Shown piece by piece: positions 1-12,300 of a stretch of DNA of 64,000 bases (the stretch's first letter is position 1; every line of letters starts with the position of its first letter). The DNA is from Hyposmocoma kahamanoa. Its lineage: Eukaryota > Arthropoda > Insecta > Lepidoptera > Cosmopterigidae. The notes below the pieces were generated by a model. That model did not search any database. It was not told where the DNA came from and saw only the letters and a list, made by a program, of their open reading frames with translations. Where the stretch lies: NCBI RefSeq assembly GCF_003589595.1, contig NW_020653715.1, positions 3,309,524 through 3,373,523 on the forward strand. The letters are read 5' to 3'. Position numbers and translations under genes: made by a program.

Positions 1-1469
1 TATTTTTAATCCCTTCAAACCATGGACCTTGCAACACGTCCGAAACGTCGAGGTAAACAAAATATAATTTACACACGATTAAGTCCCGATGTAAAAATCA
101 AATAATGTGTTAAAATCATGAAAGTTTGAATTAATCTCGCGTAGTCTGGTTTGATACTATGATATGACCTCATTAACGAGAATTTTCGCCTGAAGTTGAC
201 CTTGTCTCCGATGACCAAAAGGCTGGCAGCTACTTCCACCAAAGAATAAGCTTATTATAGCCATCCATAGATAAAAAGTTGCCAGCTTTCAGGGCACGAT
301 CAAATTTTGTACCTAGAGCCATGGATAACTAATTTGTTTTACATTGATAAGCTGCAAATTATCAAAGCTATTCTAATTTCTAGTGATAACATACAAATCA
401 AGTAGATGACGCTTATTGAATACACAAGGATACTGCTGGATATTTTTTATTTTGTTTAGGATTAGCGCCATCTACCCGTGCTAGCAAGCGTTAATTTTTA
501 ATTGGTTTGTTACACACAACACACCATCTATTGAGACGCGTATTGGTTAAAGTTCACAAAATAATTTTAGCTCATGATCAATATTTGAATAAAAAAAACA
601 GAAAAAAAAAGAAAGAAAACTTTGACTATTTACATAATATAAACTATTATTATACTTTCATGGTATGGATCAGCGCCACCTAGGTATAAGAAGTTTGCGA
701 GGAAAAACGTTTTTGTTGTTCCCATATTCATAATAAGGTCATATACAACAATCACCCACCTTCATTACACACACACACACGCACCCACACACCTGCTCTC
801 GCTCCCGCTCCCGCTAACCTAACCTAACATTGTTTAGAGCATATTGTACCTCCCTATACACGTGCACTTTGTGGAGATATTATACGCCGCGGGCCTATGG
901 GGCCCTCCGGATTCAATATAATAATGCGTTCCGGGAGCGCCAACCCCATCCTTAGCTCGAAAGCGGACATGTTCAACTGTCCATATGTGAGGCACTACTG
1001 TGAATTGCAGTGTCTATTATGCATAATTTTGTACTTACTAACATTAGCATTAAGTGATTTTACTAACAAATAATATGTGTCAATGTTACATGAAATAAAT
1101 AAATTATTATTATTACTATAGTGTTCCTAACCTACTTTGTCAATGCAAGTAATCGGGCGACGACGAAGTTTCCTGCGCCAATGCTGTTTCCGGTACACGC
1201 CGGAAGTCAGCCATGTTTGTGTAGACAAAGATAGCAACACACGAGCAAATTCAAAGGGAATACATGAAAAGGAATGGCATGTTTCAATATTTTCAATAAC
1301 GTTCTTAACAATAAGCCTAAATATTTCTTTAGAAATGTTACCAGTGGCGAAGTGACTATTAGAAAATGTAAGTCGACTCTGCAAACTTTGCTGTAAGACG
1401 TTTTTCCATTCAACATCAAGTACTAAAGTTTTTTTTACATATTACCTCATTTATTACAGTATATGTATA
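1..1469. other. AT-rich intergenic DNA, no gene recognised
   Basis: I see no convincing coding exon here. At about 760-830 there is a CA-rich stretch, pyrimidine-rich CTCGCTCCCG repeats and three CCTAA-type units. The segment at about 840-1110 is more GC-rich, then ends in AAATAAATAAATT(ATT)n, which looks like the 3' tail of a retroposon transcribed on the plus strand; its family is not recognised. Short open frames near 1137-1419 overlap on both strands and look like chance. Confidence 0.5.
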
Positions 1470-1751
1470 CATTGACTTACAAATAAATGGACGACGGGTC
1501 TAATGCAAAAACCACGAAAAAAAATGTCCTAAGTCAACCTATTTAAAAGTAGTGACATTTAAAGGAATATGAAAAAGCTAAAACGTTGAATTTAAATTGT
1601 AATGTCATCGCAGTACTGTCTAATTTTGCTTGCTTCGCTGTCAGTCGAACAAATGAAGACAAAAGCGTGAATGACGCTCTGTATACGATTTTAACGCCCT
1701 ATAAGTTCGGACATTTTTTAGCGCGGACGTCCATATAATTGTAAGTCAATG
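1470..1751. mobile_element. MITE copy A, TIR CATTGACTTACAA
   Basis: A 282-bp non-coding element begins CATTGACTTACAA and ends with the exact complement TTGTAAGTCAATG. The inverted match extends to about 24 bp with a few mismatches. It shares its whole length with the copy at 5446-5673, apart from indels. The 8-bp flanks (TATGTATA and AGTATATA) are similar but not identical, so this copy is probably the older one. An 8-bp target duplication on the sister copy suggests mobilisation by a hAT-like transposase (inference). Confidence 0.85.
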
Positions 1752-2039
1752 AGTATATAAATAAAATTCTCTAATCCAACAAACTACACAAACATTTAGC
1801 GGACCAAAAGAAGTGGGAATATATAACGTTTTTATTAAAAAAAAAACAGACTTCAAAAGTTTGCTTATCGGATTTTTTATTGGAATTACATGCTGCGCGA
1901 AACCGGATTAATTTCGTAGTTTGTTTGTCGCCCTTAGGCACAACTCACACTGGCGCATAGTCGAAGCGTTGCGACGCATCATGTTTTTCGCCTATAGTAT
2001 ATTCATCTCTATTTTCCCATTATTAAGGTACAAATTTGT
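1752..2039. other. spacer, nothing recognised
   Basis: AT-rich sequence between the MITE and the RTE fragment. It includes a short run resembling the start of the dispersed CCGACTTC repeat (near 1838-1865), too short to call. Confidence 0.4.
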
Positions 2040-2176
2040 GTTATGCAAATATGGAAAGGGGCATCGACGCTCGTCGACGCTTGGATGCAGTCGAGCGGAT
2101 TCCGGTTGGCGTTGGCGTACACTTGGGGAGGCTTATGTCCAGCAGTTGACTGCAAAAAATAGGCTGATTGATTGAT
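2040..2176 (+). mobile_element. 3' end of an RTE-type LINE
   Basis: The translated frame ends GWRWRTLGEAYVQQLTAKNR, matching the C-terminus of lepidopteran RTE (BovB-like) reverse transcriptases. It is followed by the usual TATGTCCAGCAGTTGAC and GCTGATTGATTGATGG tail. The rest of the element is missing, so this is a 5'-truncated insertion. A larger RTE remnant lies at 34320-35690. Confidence 0.75.
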
Positions 2177-2184
2177 GGAGTGGG

Positions 2185-2335
2185 ACCAATACTGAGCTAC
2201 CCTCTTTCCAACAAAAAAGGAATCACCAAAATCGGTTCACAAATGCGGGAGTACCTAATCGCTTACGTAAACACAAAAAAAAGTACAGACGAATTGAGAA
2301 CCTCCTTCTTTTTCTTTGAAGTCATTCATAACTCC
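2185..2335 (-). repeat. dispersed repeat, CCGACTTC/GGTTCTCAATTCG type
   Basis: On the minus strand this reads through GAAGGAGGTTCTCAATTCGT, an oligo-T stretch, TACGTAAGCGATTAGGTACT, GTGAACCGATTTTGGTGATT and a run ending in GGAAAGAGGGTA. It is the same family as 11432-11690, 22217-22540 and 39789-40030. It is non-coding and common in lepidopteran sequence; I cannot assign a class from sequence alone. Confidence 0.7.
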
Positions 2336-2486
2336 CCTCTTTTTTGAATCAAACTATTATATCAAGAACGAACTCCTAAGTTCGTTCTTAATATAACACA
2401 CACAAAACCCATAGAACAGTTGTTACTTTCCGTTTGAACTTATAGAGAGGTAAAACCATGGTAAAACATAATCAATCAACATCAAA

Positions 2487-2780
2487 CTGCCTCCGTGGCC
2501 GAACGGTTACTATGCTGGTCTACCACGCAGAAGTCCCGGGTTCGATTTCCGGGCTAGAATGGTATTATATTCTATTCGGTTTTAAAGGGTAAGGGTGCGA
2601 AATTACAAGCACATGGGACTTGTCAAGTTATGTCTCAGGGTGATGCGCGCAGTGGCAATGCCTTTTATATCTTTGTGATTTAAAGCTCTGTGTGGCACTG
2701 TGACTGTTATGGACAGGCGTGTCGCTTACCACCAGGCGTACGACTTGCTCTTTCCGTCACTTGGTAACAAAATCTATTTA
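2487..2780 (+). repeat. chimeric retroposon: tRNA-like SINE head joined to dispersed repeat
   Basis: Positions 2487-2562 carry the SINE head, with A box TGGCCGAACGG and B box GGGTTCGATTTCC, seen in six other copies here. The usual SINE body (GAGAAATATTTG and on) is absent. From about 2570 the sequence instead follows the second dispersed family (TTTAAAGGGTAAGGGTG, then GGACAGGCGTGTCGCTTACC). Confidence 0.75.
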
Positions 2781-4310
2781 AACGTTTGCCTTTCAGAAAT
2801 AAAATATACTCTCTTACGGTAAAATAAGCCTATAGTCCCTTGACGTATTTATTACGGAACATGGGATAAAAAAAATCATTAATTTCCAATAACAATCTAA
2901 TGAAACTGATTTTTTATTGATGACCGTAGTAAAAAATGAAAATTTTGAAGAATTTTGTGTCTTTTTTTTATCGAGGGAAGTTTACTCAATCGTGTTTCAT
3001 AACTCACTACCGGTAATATCGTTTTCATTATCAATTTAAAAAGAGGTTGCATTCGTATGTTTTAACGGTGAAAAACAGATTTTCCGTGAGACTGAGATAC
3101 GTCAAAACTTGGCGGCGATATTGGTTTCGTAATAACGCCTTTACTCTAAAAGTGCTAAACACTAAACATAAATTGATTTTGCGTTTCACATTTTAACGCC
3201 TGACAGAATATTTAGAGCAACGCATCTAACGTGTTCAATGAAGCGCTGCGAGAAGGGTCAGGCGCTTTCCCATGTTCATTCAAGCTGAAGAAAAAGTTCG
3301 CCAAATCACTAATTTATTTACGAGATATTTGATATTTTATTGAATTAGTACATTATATTTAATGACCTAAGCGAAATTTCAAAATTTTTCTTGATATGTA
3401 AAAATAAATGTGCTCAATGAACTAAGTATATCGCTACTAACAGATTATAGAAAATAATAATTTATTTTAAATTTCTTATCAAAGGTGTTAATTTGGATAC
3501 ATTACTTTAATAATAGGTAAAAGGGTCGTTTTCAGATAACGTCCAAAAATGTGTCCCTTTCAATAACTTTTATGTTATTACATGAATGCTAAGCATTATT
3601 TATTTAATATAATTGCTTGCTTACTTAGTCTGTGTTACACATAAAAAGACTACTTTACTGCGTCACAGTAATAAATAAAATTTAAAAAAGTGGGCAATTC
3701 CTCATTCATGGGAGCCGGTTCAACGTCGCCCTAATTGTAAGAAAAGAAAAAAAAATTAAACACTCGTGGAAATCGAAGACAAACTCTAATAACTTTCACG
3801 TCGAATACATACCGTAACTTTCCAATTCATTATAAACAAACATGTTTTCTTGGGAATACAAAATGTGTTTCAATTTTTCTTATCATTAGTGTCACTTCAA
3901 CTAAAAGCCTCGTAATAAAAAAAGTTCATACCGCATCACCTTCACTCTTCGCACACGTGAGAAGGAGCTCCTGTCGGATTGGAGTGTACAGTGAAGTAAC
4001 CTGTGCATCTCCGTTATAGCAAAAAATCGACTTAAATACCAATTTCAGCGCTAGTGACTGAATCGTTCTCATTCATGTAAAGCAATCGATCTAAATAAGT
4101 TTTGAGTAATAGTTTTATAAACTTTATTGTACATCAATCAGACAAAGGGAACTTTAAAATCCATGCACTTTTACAACGGTCCAGCATATTTTACACACTT
4201 GACAATTAAAAATGTATCCAAGTGTCATTATTGTTGCTCTCATTCTTGTCTACTTTTAAGACAAATAGTTACTTTAAGCCAAACATTTACTTGAAATATA
4301 ACAATTCGAT
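2781..4310. other. AT-rich intergenic DNA, nothing recognised
   Basis: No coding exon, RNA gene or terminal-repeat element was recognised in this stretch on either strand. Confidence 0.5.
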
Positions 4311-4440
4311 GGTGATAGTGGTGGTGATGACGGTGGTGACGATGATGATGATGACGATGATGATGACGATGACTGTAATGATGATGTGAATGGTAATGAT
4401 GCTGATGATAATGGTGTTGATGGTGGAGATGATGATATAT
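4311..4440. repeat. imperfect GAT/GAC triplet repeat
   Basis: About 130 bp of degenerate (GAT/GAC/GGT)n. It produces a spurious histidine-rich frame on the minus strand and an Asp-rich frame on the plus strand. Neither has other protein-like features. Confidence 0.9.
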
Positions 4441-4967
4441 TGAGGTACAACAAAGTTTATATGACATTAACAAAATACTTATTTGGATTTATTTATTACT
4501 TTATTTTATTTTATTACCTATGGATAGATAGATGGTCTTACACGGATGAGAAGGATTTTGATACAAGAAGTTATATTAAAATAATTGTTACCTGTTAAAT
4601 GTTCTTTTGTGAACGATAAAATGTGTGTTGTAGTAATAATTTCTCATTATTGTGCCGTCTTTCTCATTTATGTTTCTGAGAAAATCATTCAGTTACTACA
4701 ATCTCATTCGTGTGACCTAAAAAATAGTTTTTTGATGTATTTAACTTAAACATTACTGTGATTTTATAATTATTGACATTGCTTGAACTTATTTGTACGT
4801 TTAAGACCTTAAAACCAAAAGAAAAAAGGGTTTTGAAGAGTATAAAAGGGATTTGGTCCATAAACGGAGTTACGGTTTTCAAATTCGACGATTTGAGTAG
4901 ACGATATTAATTAATATGTACGTGTCCTATACAAAACGAATGATTAAGTATGGCAGATATATTTTTT
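4441..4967. other. AT-rich intergenic DNA
   Basis: Nothing recognised beyond short chance open frames. Confidence 0.4.
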
Positions 4968-5310
4968 CAGTATACCACGAACCAGGACGAACAAGTCGTG
5001 CGCCTGGTGGATGCGACACGCCTGTTCATAGAAGTTGTAGTGCCACTCAGAGCTTTAAATAGCAAAGATCTGAGGGGCACTGTCACCGCGCCCGTCACCC
5101 TGAAACGTATGTTGAGAAGTCCCATGTGCCTGTAATATCACGCACCCTTATCCTTCAAGACCGGAAAGCAGTAATGCTAATGTGCGACGCAGCAATGCAC
5201 GCATTAGCATTACTGCTTGGCGGCAGTATTTCCCTGGACGAACTCTTTCACAAGGAACTCTACTACTGTAATACTAAACTGCCGTCCGCTAACGAAAAGG
5301 CGGCAGTGAC
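4968..5310 (-). repeat. dispersed retroposon-like repeat (GGACAGGCGTGTCGC family)
   Basis: Read on the minus strand, this shows the family landmarks: GCCGCCAAGCAGTAATG, TTGAAGGATAAGGGTG, CAGGCACATGGGACTT, CCCCTCAGATCTTTGC, ATTTAAAGCTCTGAGTGGC and CACCAGGCGCACGACTTGTT. Related copies lie at 2570-2780, 10512-10690, 33900-34165, 46785-46985, 51408-51730 and 60143-60400. This copy contains an additional 17-bp perfect inverted repeat (5166-5182 and 5202-5218). Confidence 0.8.
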
Positions 5311-5445
5311 AAAATAATTTTTTGAGATATCATAAAAAACCATAACCCAGTTTTAAAATATTGAAATTGTTTAATTATATTTCAGCTTTGCATCATTAGG
5401 GTAAGCTCCGATAAGTCGAACACATTAACTATTAACTGTTTTTAA

Positions 5446-5673
5446 CATTGACTTACAAATAAATGGACGACGGGTCTAATACAAAAACCACGAAAAAAAT
5501 GTCCCAAGTCAACCTATTCGAAATTTAAATTGTAATGTCATCGCAGTATCGCGCTGTCAGTAGAACAAATGAAGACTAAAGCGGAGTGTCGCGCTCTGTA
5601 TACGATTTTAGCGCCTTACAAGTGCGGACACTTTTTAGCGCGGACCCGACGTCCATATAATTGTAAGTCAATG
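5446..5673. mobile_element. MITE copy B, 8-bp target duplication
   Basis: A 228-bp element with perfect 13-bp terminal inverted repeats (CATTGACTTACAA / TTGTAAGTCAATG). It is flanked by an exact direct repeat GTTTTTAA at 5438-5445 and 5674-5681. It is a sister of 1470-1751, with internal deletions. An 8-bp duplication is typical of hAT-family insertions (established), so it is probably a non-autonomous hAT (inference). Confidence 0.9.
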
Positions 5674-5681
5674 GTTTTTAA

Positions 5682-6337
5682 ATGAGAATTTTGTGCTCTG
5701 TCTTTTGCTATTTAAAACGGATATTTGACCAATTGTCACTTTTTGCCGCGTTTAACTAAGTGGACGGTAGTAAACTACTACTACATAACTAATAGGAAAC
5801 GACAAATGTAAACGTATAATTTGCAGCTTTTCTGCTGCGGGGCTACTAAAATCTAGTGGCTTACGACTGAAATGACGCCTATGAAATTCGACAATGGTCA
5901 CGCTGTAATAAGGGACACGTAAACACTTAGTTTTAGACGGCCATCAGTAAACTATGATTAGGCTTATGTAGATTTAGATCACGGTAAGTAAACGCAATTT
6001 GAATAAAATAAACCAAGCTTTATTTAAACTTAATAAAATTGATAATTCCTCTGCACATTGCAACTGTTGTTGTTATATTTACAACATAAGCTAAATTATT
6101 AAAAATATTAATTGTTATAAATTAACTTACTCATAATTACGCCAACGAAATGCTTTGTTTGGAAGTAAGATAGTTTAGAGCATATGATTTTCTGTTATGC
6201 GAGTTGGCTCAGCACGAGTATCTCTATTATGTTAGTCTAAATAATTTTTACTTGAGAAAATTATTTTCTGTTTCAGTAGATACATACACGTGCGGAGAAA
6301 ACTGGAATATGCTCAATTGTAATAAGAAAATGATGAG
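5682..6337. other. 3' flank of the asparaginyl-tRNA synthetase gene
   Basis: The stop codon of the minus-strand gene is at 6338-6340. The first AATAAA on the minus strand downstream is the TTTATT at 6019-6024, giving a possible 3' UTR of about 0.3 kb. Nothing else is recognised to 5682. Confidence 0.5.
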
Positions 6338-9300
6338 TTAAGGCGTGCAGCGTTCAAGGAACCTCGGATACAGGCAGACTTCTCTGATGTGGTAGCGGTT
6401 AAAGAGCCAGCAGAGGAACCTCTCCAGGCCGAGGCCGTACCCGCCGTGCGGCACCGAGCCGAACTTGCGCTGGTCCGTGTACCAGTAGTAGGGGGTGGGG
6501 TCGATGCCCTCGCGTTTGTAGCCTGCGGAGAAATAAATACACTTGCTTATGGCTATACGACATTACACTAGTCTGTCTCTTTTGAAACGGGGTAAAGTAA
6601 CATTTGCAGCGTTGCCAGTTTTCGTAAAATTTTAAATAGTCATGTAATTGTTGTCAACAGTTTTATCGTTTTACATGTTATTATTGAGTTATTTTTAAAC
6701 GTTATATTGAGAAATAATAATAACGCACACAGTCAACATAGCTCCGCACTAGGGAAACCCTGTGTCGCTGGTGCCATGGAAACACACATAGATAACCACA
6801 AATTACACCGAAACTCACGAGAGAAATAAATGTAGGCCATACAAATATTTCTCCCGGCCTCGGGAATTGAACCTGGGACCTTTGAGTGGCAGTCCGGCAT
6901 AGTAACCGTTTGGCCACGGAGACAGTTAAATCTACTAACCTTCCATAAGCTCCTGGTGATCCCATATCCTCATGGACCCTCCCACAATCTCCCCCACTCC
7001 GGGCATAAGGACGTCCACAGACTCGGTCAACCTGTTATCGTCTTTACAGCGCGGCATGTAGAACGACTTTATCTCAGCAGGGAACTTGCACAGCAAGATT
7101 GGTACGCCTATCTGATCCGTCATTTTGCGCTCTGGCATTTCTGGAATATCCTAAAAAAACATTGGGAGACTTTAGAAAAAGTTGCCAATCACTTAATGAT
7201 GTTTTAAAATGCTTTTATAAATTATGTAAGGTGGGTAAAAGATAAGGAGGTCCCGGTATCGATTCCGGTATGACTAATTTGGGGAAATGTACTTTTATAC
7301 CTGTGGCACTTTACACATTACAGGAGATTTCCTACTTTGAGATCAGGTGGTGTTTGTCTGTTATGTATTTATTTAAACTTAATTGCACACAAAACAGTAC
7401 AAATGGCGGACTAAATCCCATTAGGCATTCTCTACCACTCAACCGGAGAGCTGGGTTCAAAATAATTAACAGGGGTGCATAACACTATAATTAAAACAGA
7501 TAGGAAGAAGTTTATAAATAATTATTTATGTATAGTTTAAATTTATAACGTATCAGAATTACATCTGAAAAGGAAGAACTTGCTCTTGCAGCATGGGAAA
7601 ACCCATCAAATAGCAAAAATTAAAATTTACTGTTCCATATGAAATGTCGATTTGATCAAAATGTATGGTGCTGTTTATTCTTGAGCTCCCCTTAGCGCGT
7701 TCCTATTATGTCGTGATGACAGATTGTCGTGCAGTTTAAAGTGTTGTGGCTTGTATATACACACGATTTTTTCACATATAGTAACAACACGATTAACTAT
7801 CGTTCACGATTTTTTTGACGTTACTACGACAGGCTGTCGTGAGAATGGAAACAGGTAGAACGACAGTCGTCCAACGATAAATACGTGCCCTTAGGGTGTG
7901 TCTGACTGTTGTAGGGTAGAATTCTCTCTCCAAATATACACACATCAAAAGTGTCGAGGGATCAAGCACGTTTTTGCCAATTACTGAAATTCAGGTTTTT
8001 AATAATTTATTAAGACAAAGATGAAATGGAACACAAAGAAAAAAATTCCTTCAAACCGGCTGAATTAGACCCAACGTCTTGGAAGACGGACGCTATGCCA
8101 ACTAAGTCACGAAACGAATTTTTCTATGTGCTTGTAGCAGAACTCTGTTTTTTGGTTTTTAATTTAAAAACAAAAGTGGTTTTTAATTTAAAGATAAATA
8201 AAGATTCTAGCCGGATTGAAGGAATTTTTTCGTAATACTACAAATCGTGCCGAAAGTTGGATTTTTCGCACTAGTGCTTTTTACTTTTCCATTATTTTTA
8301 AATTTACTGTTGTTTCAAGTCTTAAACATAGAGCTAAAGAGGTTGTACATTTATTTAATATCTATGTGCTTTGTGACGTAAGTCATTCGTCATTAAAACT
8401 TATATTTACTTACAAACATCTTATTTGTTTTATAAAACAACGGGTTACATTTAAAAATACCAAAATATTGTCCTTAAAGATGGCTGATTGAGTATTAACA
8501 ATGACCGGAGGTGAGTATTACGAAGAGACCGCGCCACTAAAATGGTAATTTTAATGTGGCTGAGTACTGGCAACAGTTGCAATTGTACTCTGAATTTTTA
8601 TCAGACAAAGAAATAAAGTGAGTTTTTTTTAAATACTGTTTTATTTTACTTTCAATGTAGTTTTTTCGCAAACGTATTAAAAACCGTCGTTTGATATACG
8701 TGCGTACGTAATTTGTCATTTTCGCTTGTCTCGAGTCTTGAGCCCCGAGACCCGTGAATAATGACTAACTTTTCGCACTTGTATCAAAAATAACTATTTT
8801 AACACCAATGGATTTTTTTGGTCAATTTCATGATTTGAATTTCAAAATTAAATTGACAAAAAAAAAACCATTGGTGTTAAAAAATCATTAAAGAAAACCT
8901 GAATTTCAAAAAAAAAAGTGCTTGATCCCTAGATGCTTTTAATGTTTGTATTTATAACAAAAATGTCACAATGTTGTATTAAAAAATTGGCTTAAAAGGA
9001 ACAAAAAGTAGCAAATGGCGAGTTGTGTGTTGTTACCTCTCCGAACTCATAGAAGGATCCGTCTTCCTTGGTGATGTTGTGCTCGCGGAGATATTCAATG
9101 GCTTCGATATACGTCATGCGCTTGAACGGCTTCTCTGGACGCTATGAAAACGAAATGGCATAAGTATAAATTGAATTTTCAGGTTTTCGCCATTGCTATA
9201 TATTGGAAACGAAACTATGTATTAATAACATCATTAAAAACAAACCACAGGTTTAGGGTTTTCCGAGGACCCATGGCCACGGCTGACCGAGATCGTATTC

Positions 9301-12300
9301 GTCACTACACAGTGCCGCTACCACGAGTTAACTGTCACAGTTGTGGCTAACGATCACGTAATTTACTTCACAATTTTGTATGGCCAATTATACAGCGTCT
9401 CTGGCGGCCACAAGAATAAACAACCTTTTGCATACAAACATTTTACGTGGTCGCTAGCAATAACTGTCGCTCTGATCTCACGGTAGAGGCACAGTTACCT
9501 AACATTATTGAAAAATTAGTACGAATAACATGGTAGTAAAAACATGATATTCAATAAAATCAATATAGTGACATCTCTTGTCAATGTCTGGTAGCTGAAA
9601 GGTACCAGGGAGTCCACCACGAAATACGATACTACGTGACTGTCCGCAACGAAGCTTATACCGTAAGTACGAGTATATATGTCGGTTTTACGATGAAAGT
9701 GATGACAAAATTCGATACGAAAGCTGTCATTTGACGTTTCGGAGTAAGGACTTATGTCAAATCACGATCTTCGTACGCGTTTTGTGGTAGCCTCCAGTTC
9801 GATACGAAGCTAAAACGATGATCGTTGCTTCGTATTTCGTGGTAGACCTCCAGGTTGAGTGAAGATACTACTAAGATTTGCCGACTCGGTCTGCAGCTCA
9901 GTGGGTAAAGCCGGGTACTCACTAGCGAGCTGTTACCGTAACCGTTGCATATGCAACGTGCAATGTAAGCGGATCTGTGGTTCGCAGTGAGCCGACGTTA
10001 CCCAGGTACTCATTCTGGCGAGTGAAAACTGTTTGACGCGTACACACCAGAATCTCGTTACTGTTGCAGCTCGCTAATGTGCACCCGGCTTAACAGCGGT
10101 GGCCCTGGTGTGGCAACAGACGCTGGTTCGAGTCAGGTCAGATCTCACGAATTTTTCTTTGTGTTTGTTCGATCTTCTAGTGGAGTATCATGGTAGTTAA
10201 AAACATTATGATATGCAGTCAAATAAGTGTTGCAATCATAATTAAAAGATGATGCGGTGCAAATGAATGCTTACGGCGTACAGGTTGTTTTGATTTAGCT
10301 CAAAGGTTTATTGAAATGTCCATACCTTGAAGTTGGGGTTCAGCTCATGGACGAGATGCGCGTCCGGCGACGCCAGGACTCTGTCCACCACGTCCACGAC
10401 CAGGTCCTCCAGACGATCGAGGAGGTCTTCGAACGTTATGAACGGGCACTCCGCCTCTACGTGGCTGTACCTGTTAGTAGTTATAGAGAATTAGTTTCCG
10501 CTATGTGAGTATTACTGCGTTTCGGTTTTGAAGAATTACAGGCACATGGGACTTGTCTACTTATGTCTCAAGGTGATGGCGCAGTGCCCCTCAGATCTAT
10601 GCTATTTAAAGCTCTGAGCGGCACTGCTACTGCTATGGACAGGCGTGTCGCATACCACCAGGCGCACGACTGGTGTCATAAAAAAGCAATATGTGGAATG
10701 GAATGGAATGTACGGGGCTAATGCACAGTGACGTCACAGCGTCCGCCAGTCGTCAATGCGAAGCAATACATTGTTTGTCGGGTTAGCGGTGCTTTGCTCC
10801 GTAACGTATGCAAGTGTGCATGTTTTTTTTTATAAAATACTTTCGGTGTGTTGTCAGTGATACGTGTCACAGAAATGTTATGCTACCTACATAATATTTC
10901 ATGATAATATTTTAATTTAAAAATTCAATAAAAATTATTATTTCAATTCTTGGATCTGTTCTGCTTTTATTTTGTTTTTGTTTCTTTTTTTTCATAAAAT
11001 TTGTTTTTTTATTTTTCGAATTTCGTTTCCGTTTCTTTACTTGCTTATTTAACAAACTTCGGGAATCATAATGATAGAAAATAAACATGGCTGTTCAAAA
11101 AAAAAAGAAAAGAAAATGATCTAAAAATAAAATTGGAGTATTGCTCATTGGGAGCATCGGTGTATCCTAATTTGCAATACGCACTCGGCGAGATGGCGCC
11201 TGGTGCGCGACTGCTCCGCGCGGTAGGACTGCGCGATGCAGTACACGTCGCCCAGCGCCGGCAGGCACGTCTCCAGGTACAGCTGCGAGCTCTGCGTCAG
11301 GTACGCGTCGTCGCTGCACAACAACAGCAGGGGAAACGGTCAATCCCACATTCGTGGCGTTCACAAGAAACAGAGTCGAAGTCAGAGCGAAGACGTCAGA
11401 CTGGCTTTCGAGCACCAGGTCTGTCTGTTGAACTAATTAACGGACTTCAAAAAAAAACAAGGTTCTCAATTAGACCGTCTTTTTTTGTATGTATGTTACG
11501 CGATAACTCCTGATATTTTGTGAATCGATTTTGATAATTCTTTTTTTGTTGTAAAGAGTATTGATTCCATTTAAATTTGAAGTAAATATTCCACTTCTGA
11601 GAGTGGAAAACTAGGTGATGAATCAGGTAATGCGCACTTTCCGGTAACCGATTTCAATAAAACTCTAAAAAAAATTAATGTAATTCCACGATGTTCTGAG
11701 TCCGGCTTTTTTCAAAAAAGATTTGGCACGAGCTTCCCGTTAAGACGCGTAAGCGCTAATCAGAAAATAACTTGTTATAAAAAATTTGTCTAATACGAGA
11801 GTTATCAGAAGAACGGCACACATTTTATTGCGTGTTCAACAGTACCCCCCTCTTTGATATTACACCGACTGTGTCAATCAGATTGGAGTCCTTGAGTGCC
11901 TCAATATGAAGAATAGCAATCATTAATTACATGTTTCTTACGACGGTATGAAACATATAGTATAAAAAGAACTCATACTGTGGTAAGGTATCTGTAACCA
12001 GTGTTAACAGTTTAGTGTATAACCACGAAAGCCTTGACTACATGTACCATAGTGTTTTTATTAGTGCTGCAACGAATATATTCAGCAATATCTTGCCAGG
12101 AGCGTAGCCAAATATTCGGTCAAACTATTCAGCTTAATTAATGCACGTTCGAAAATTGGCACCAAAAATATCACTTATTAATTTGATGACAAATAATTTT
12201 GCACAATGAAAAGGAAAGGGTACTTATTTTCATTTTCAAGTTTATATTTTAAATTTACGACTTAATGAAAAAAGTAATTGTTTATTCCACTTCACTTTGA

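Noticed and set aside
814..829. CCTAA telomere-like repeats
   Set aside because: Only about three units, within an intergenic pyrimidine-rich stretch; far too short for telomeric DNA.
4240..4473. Histidine-rich open frame on the minus strand
   Set aside because: It is the translation of a GAT/GAC triplet repeat; no domain or conserved flank.
11133..11513. 126-codon plus-strand frame
   Set aside because: Shadow of NARS1 exon 6 on the opposite strand plus repeat sequence.
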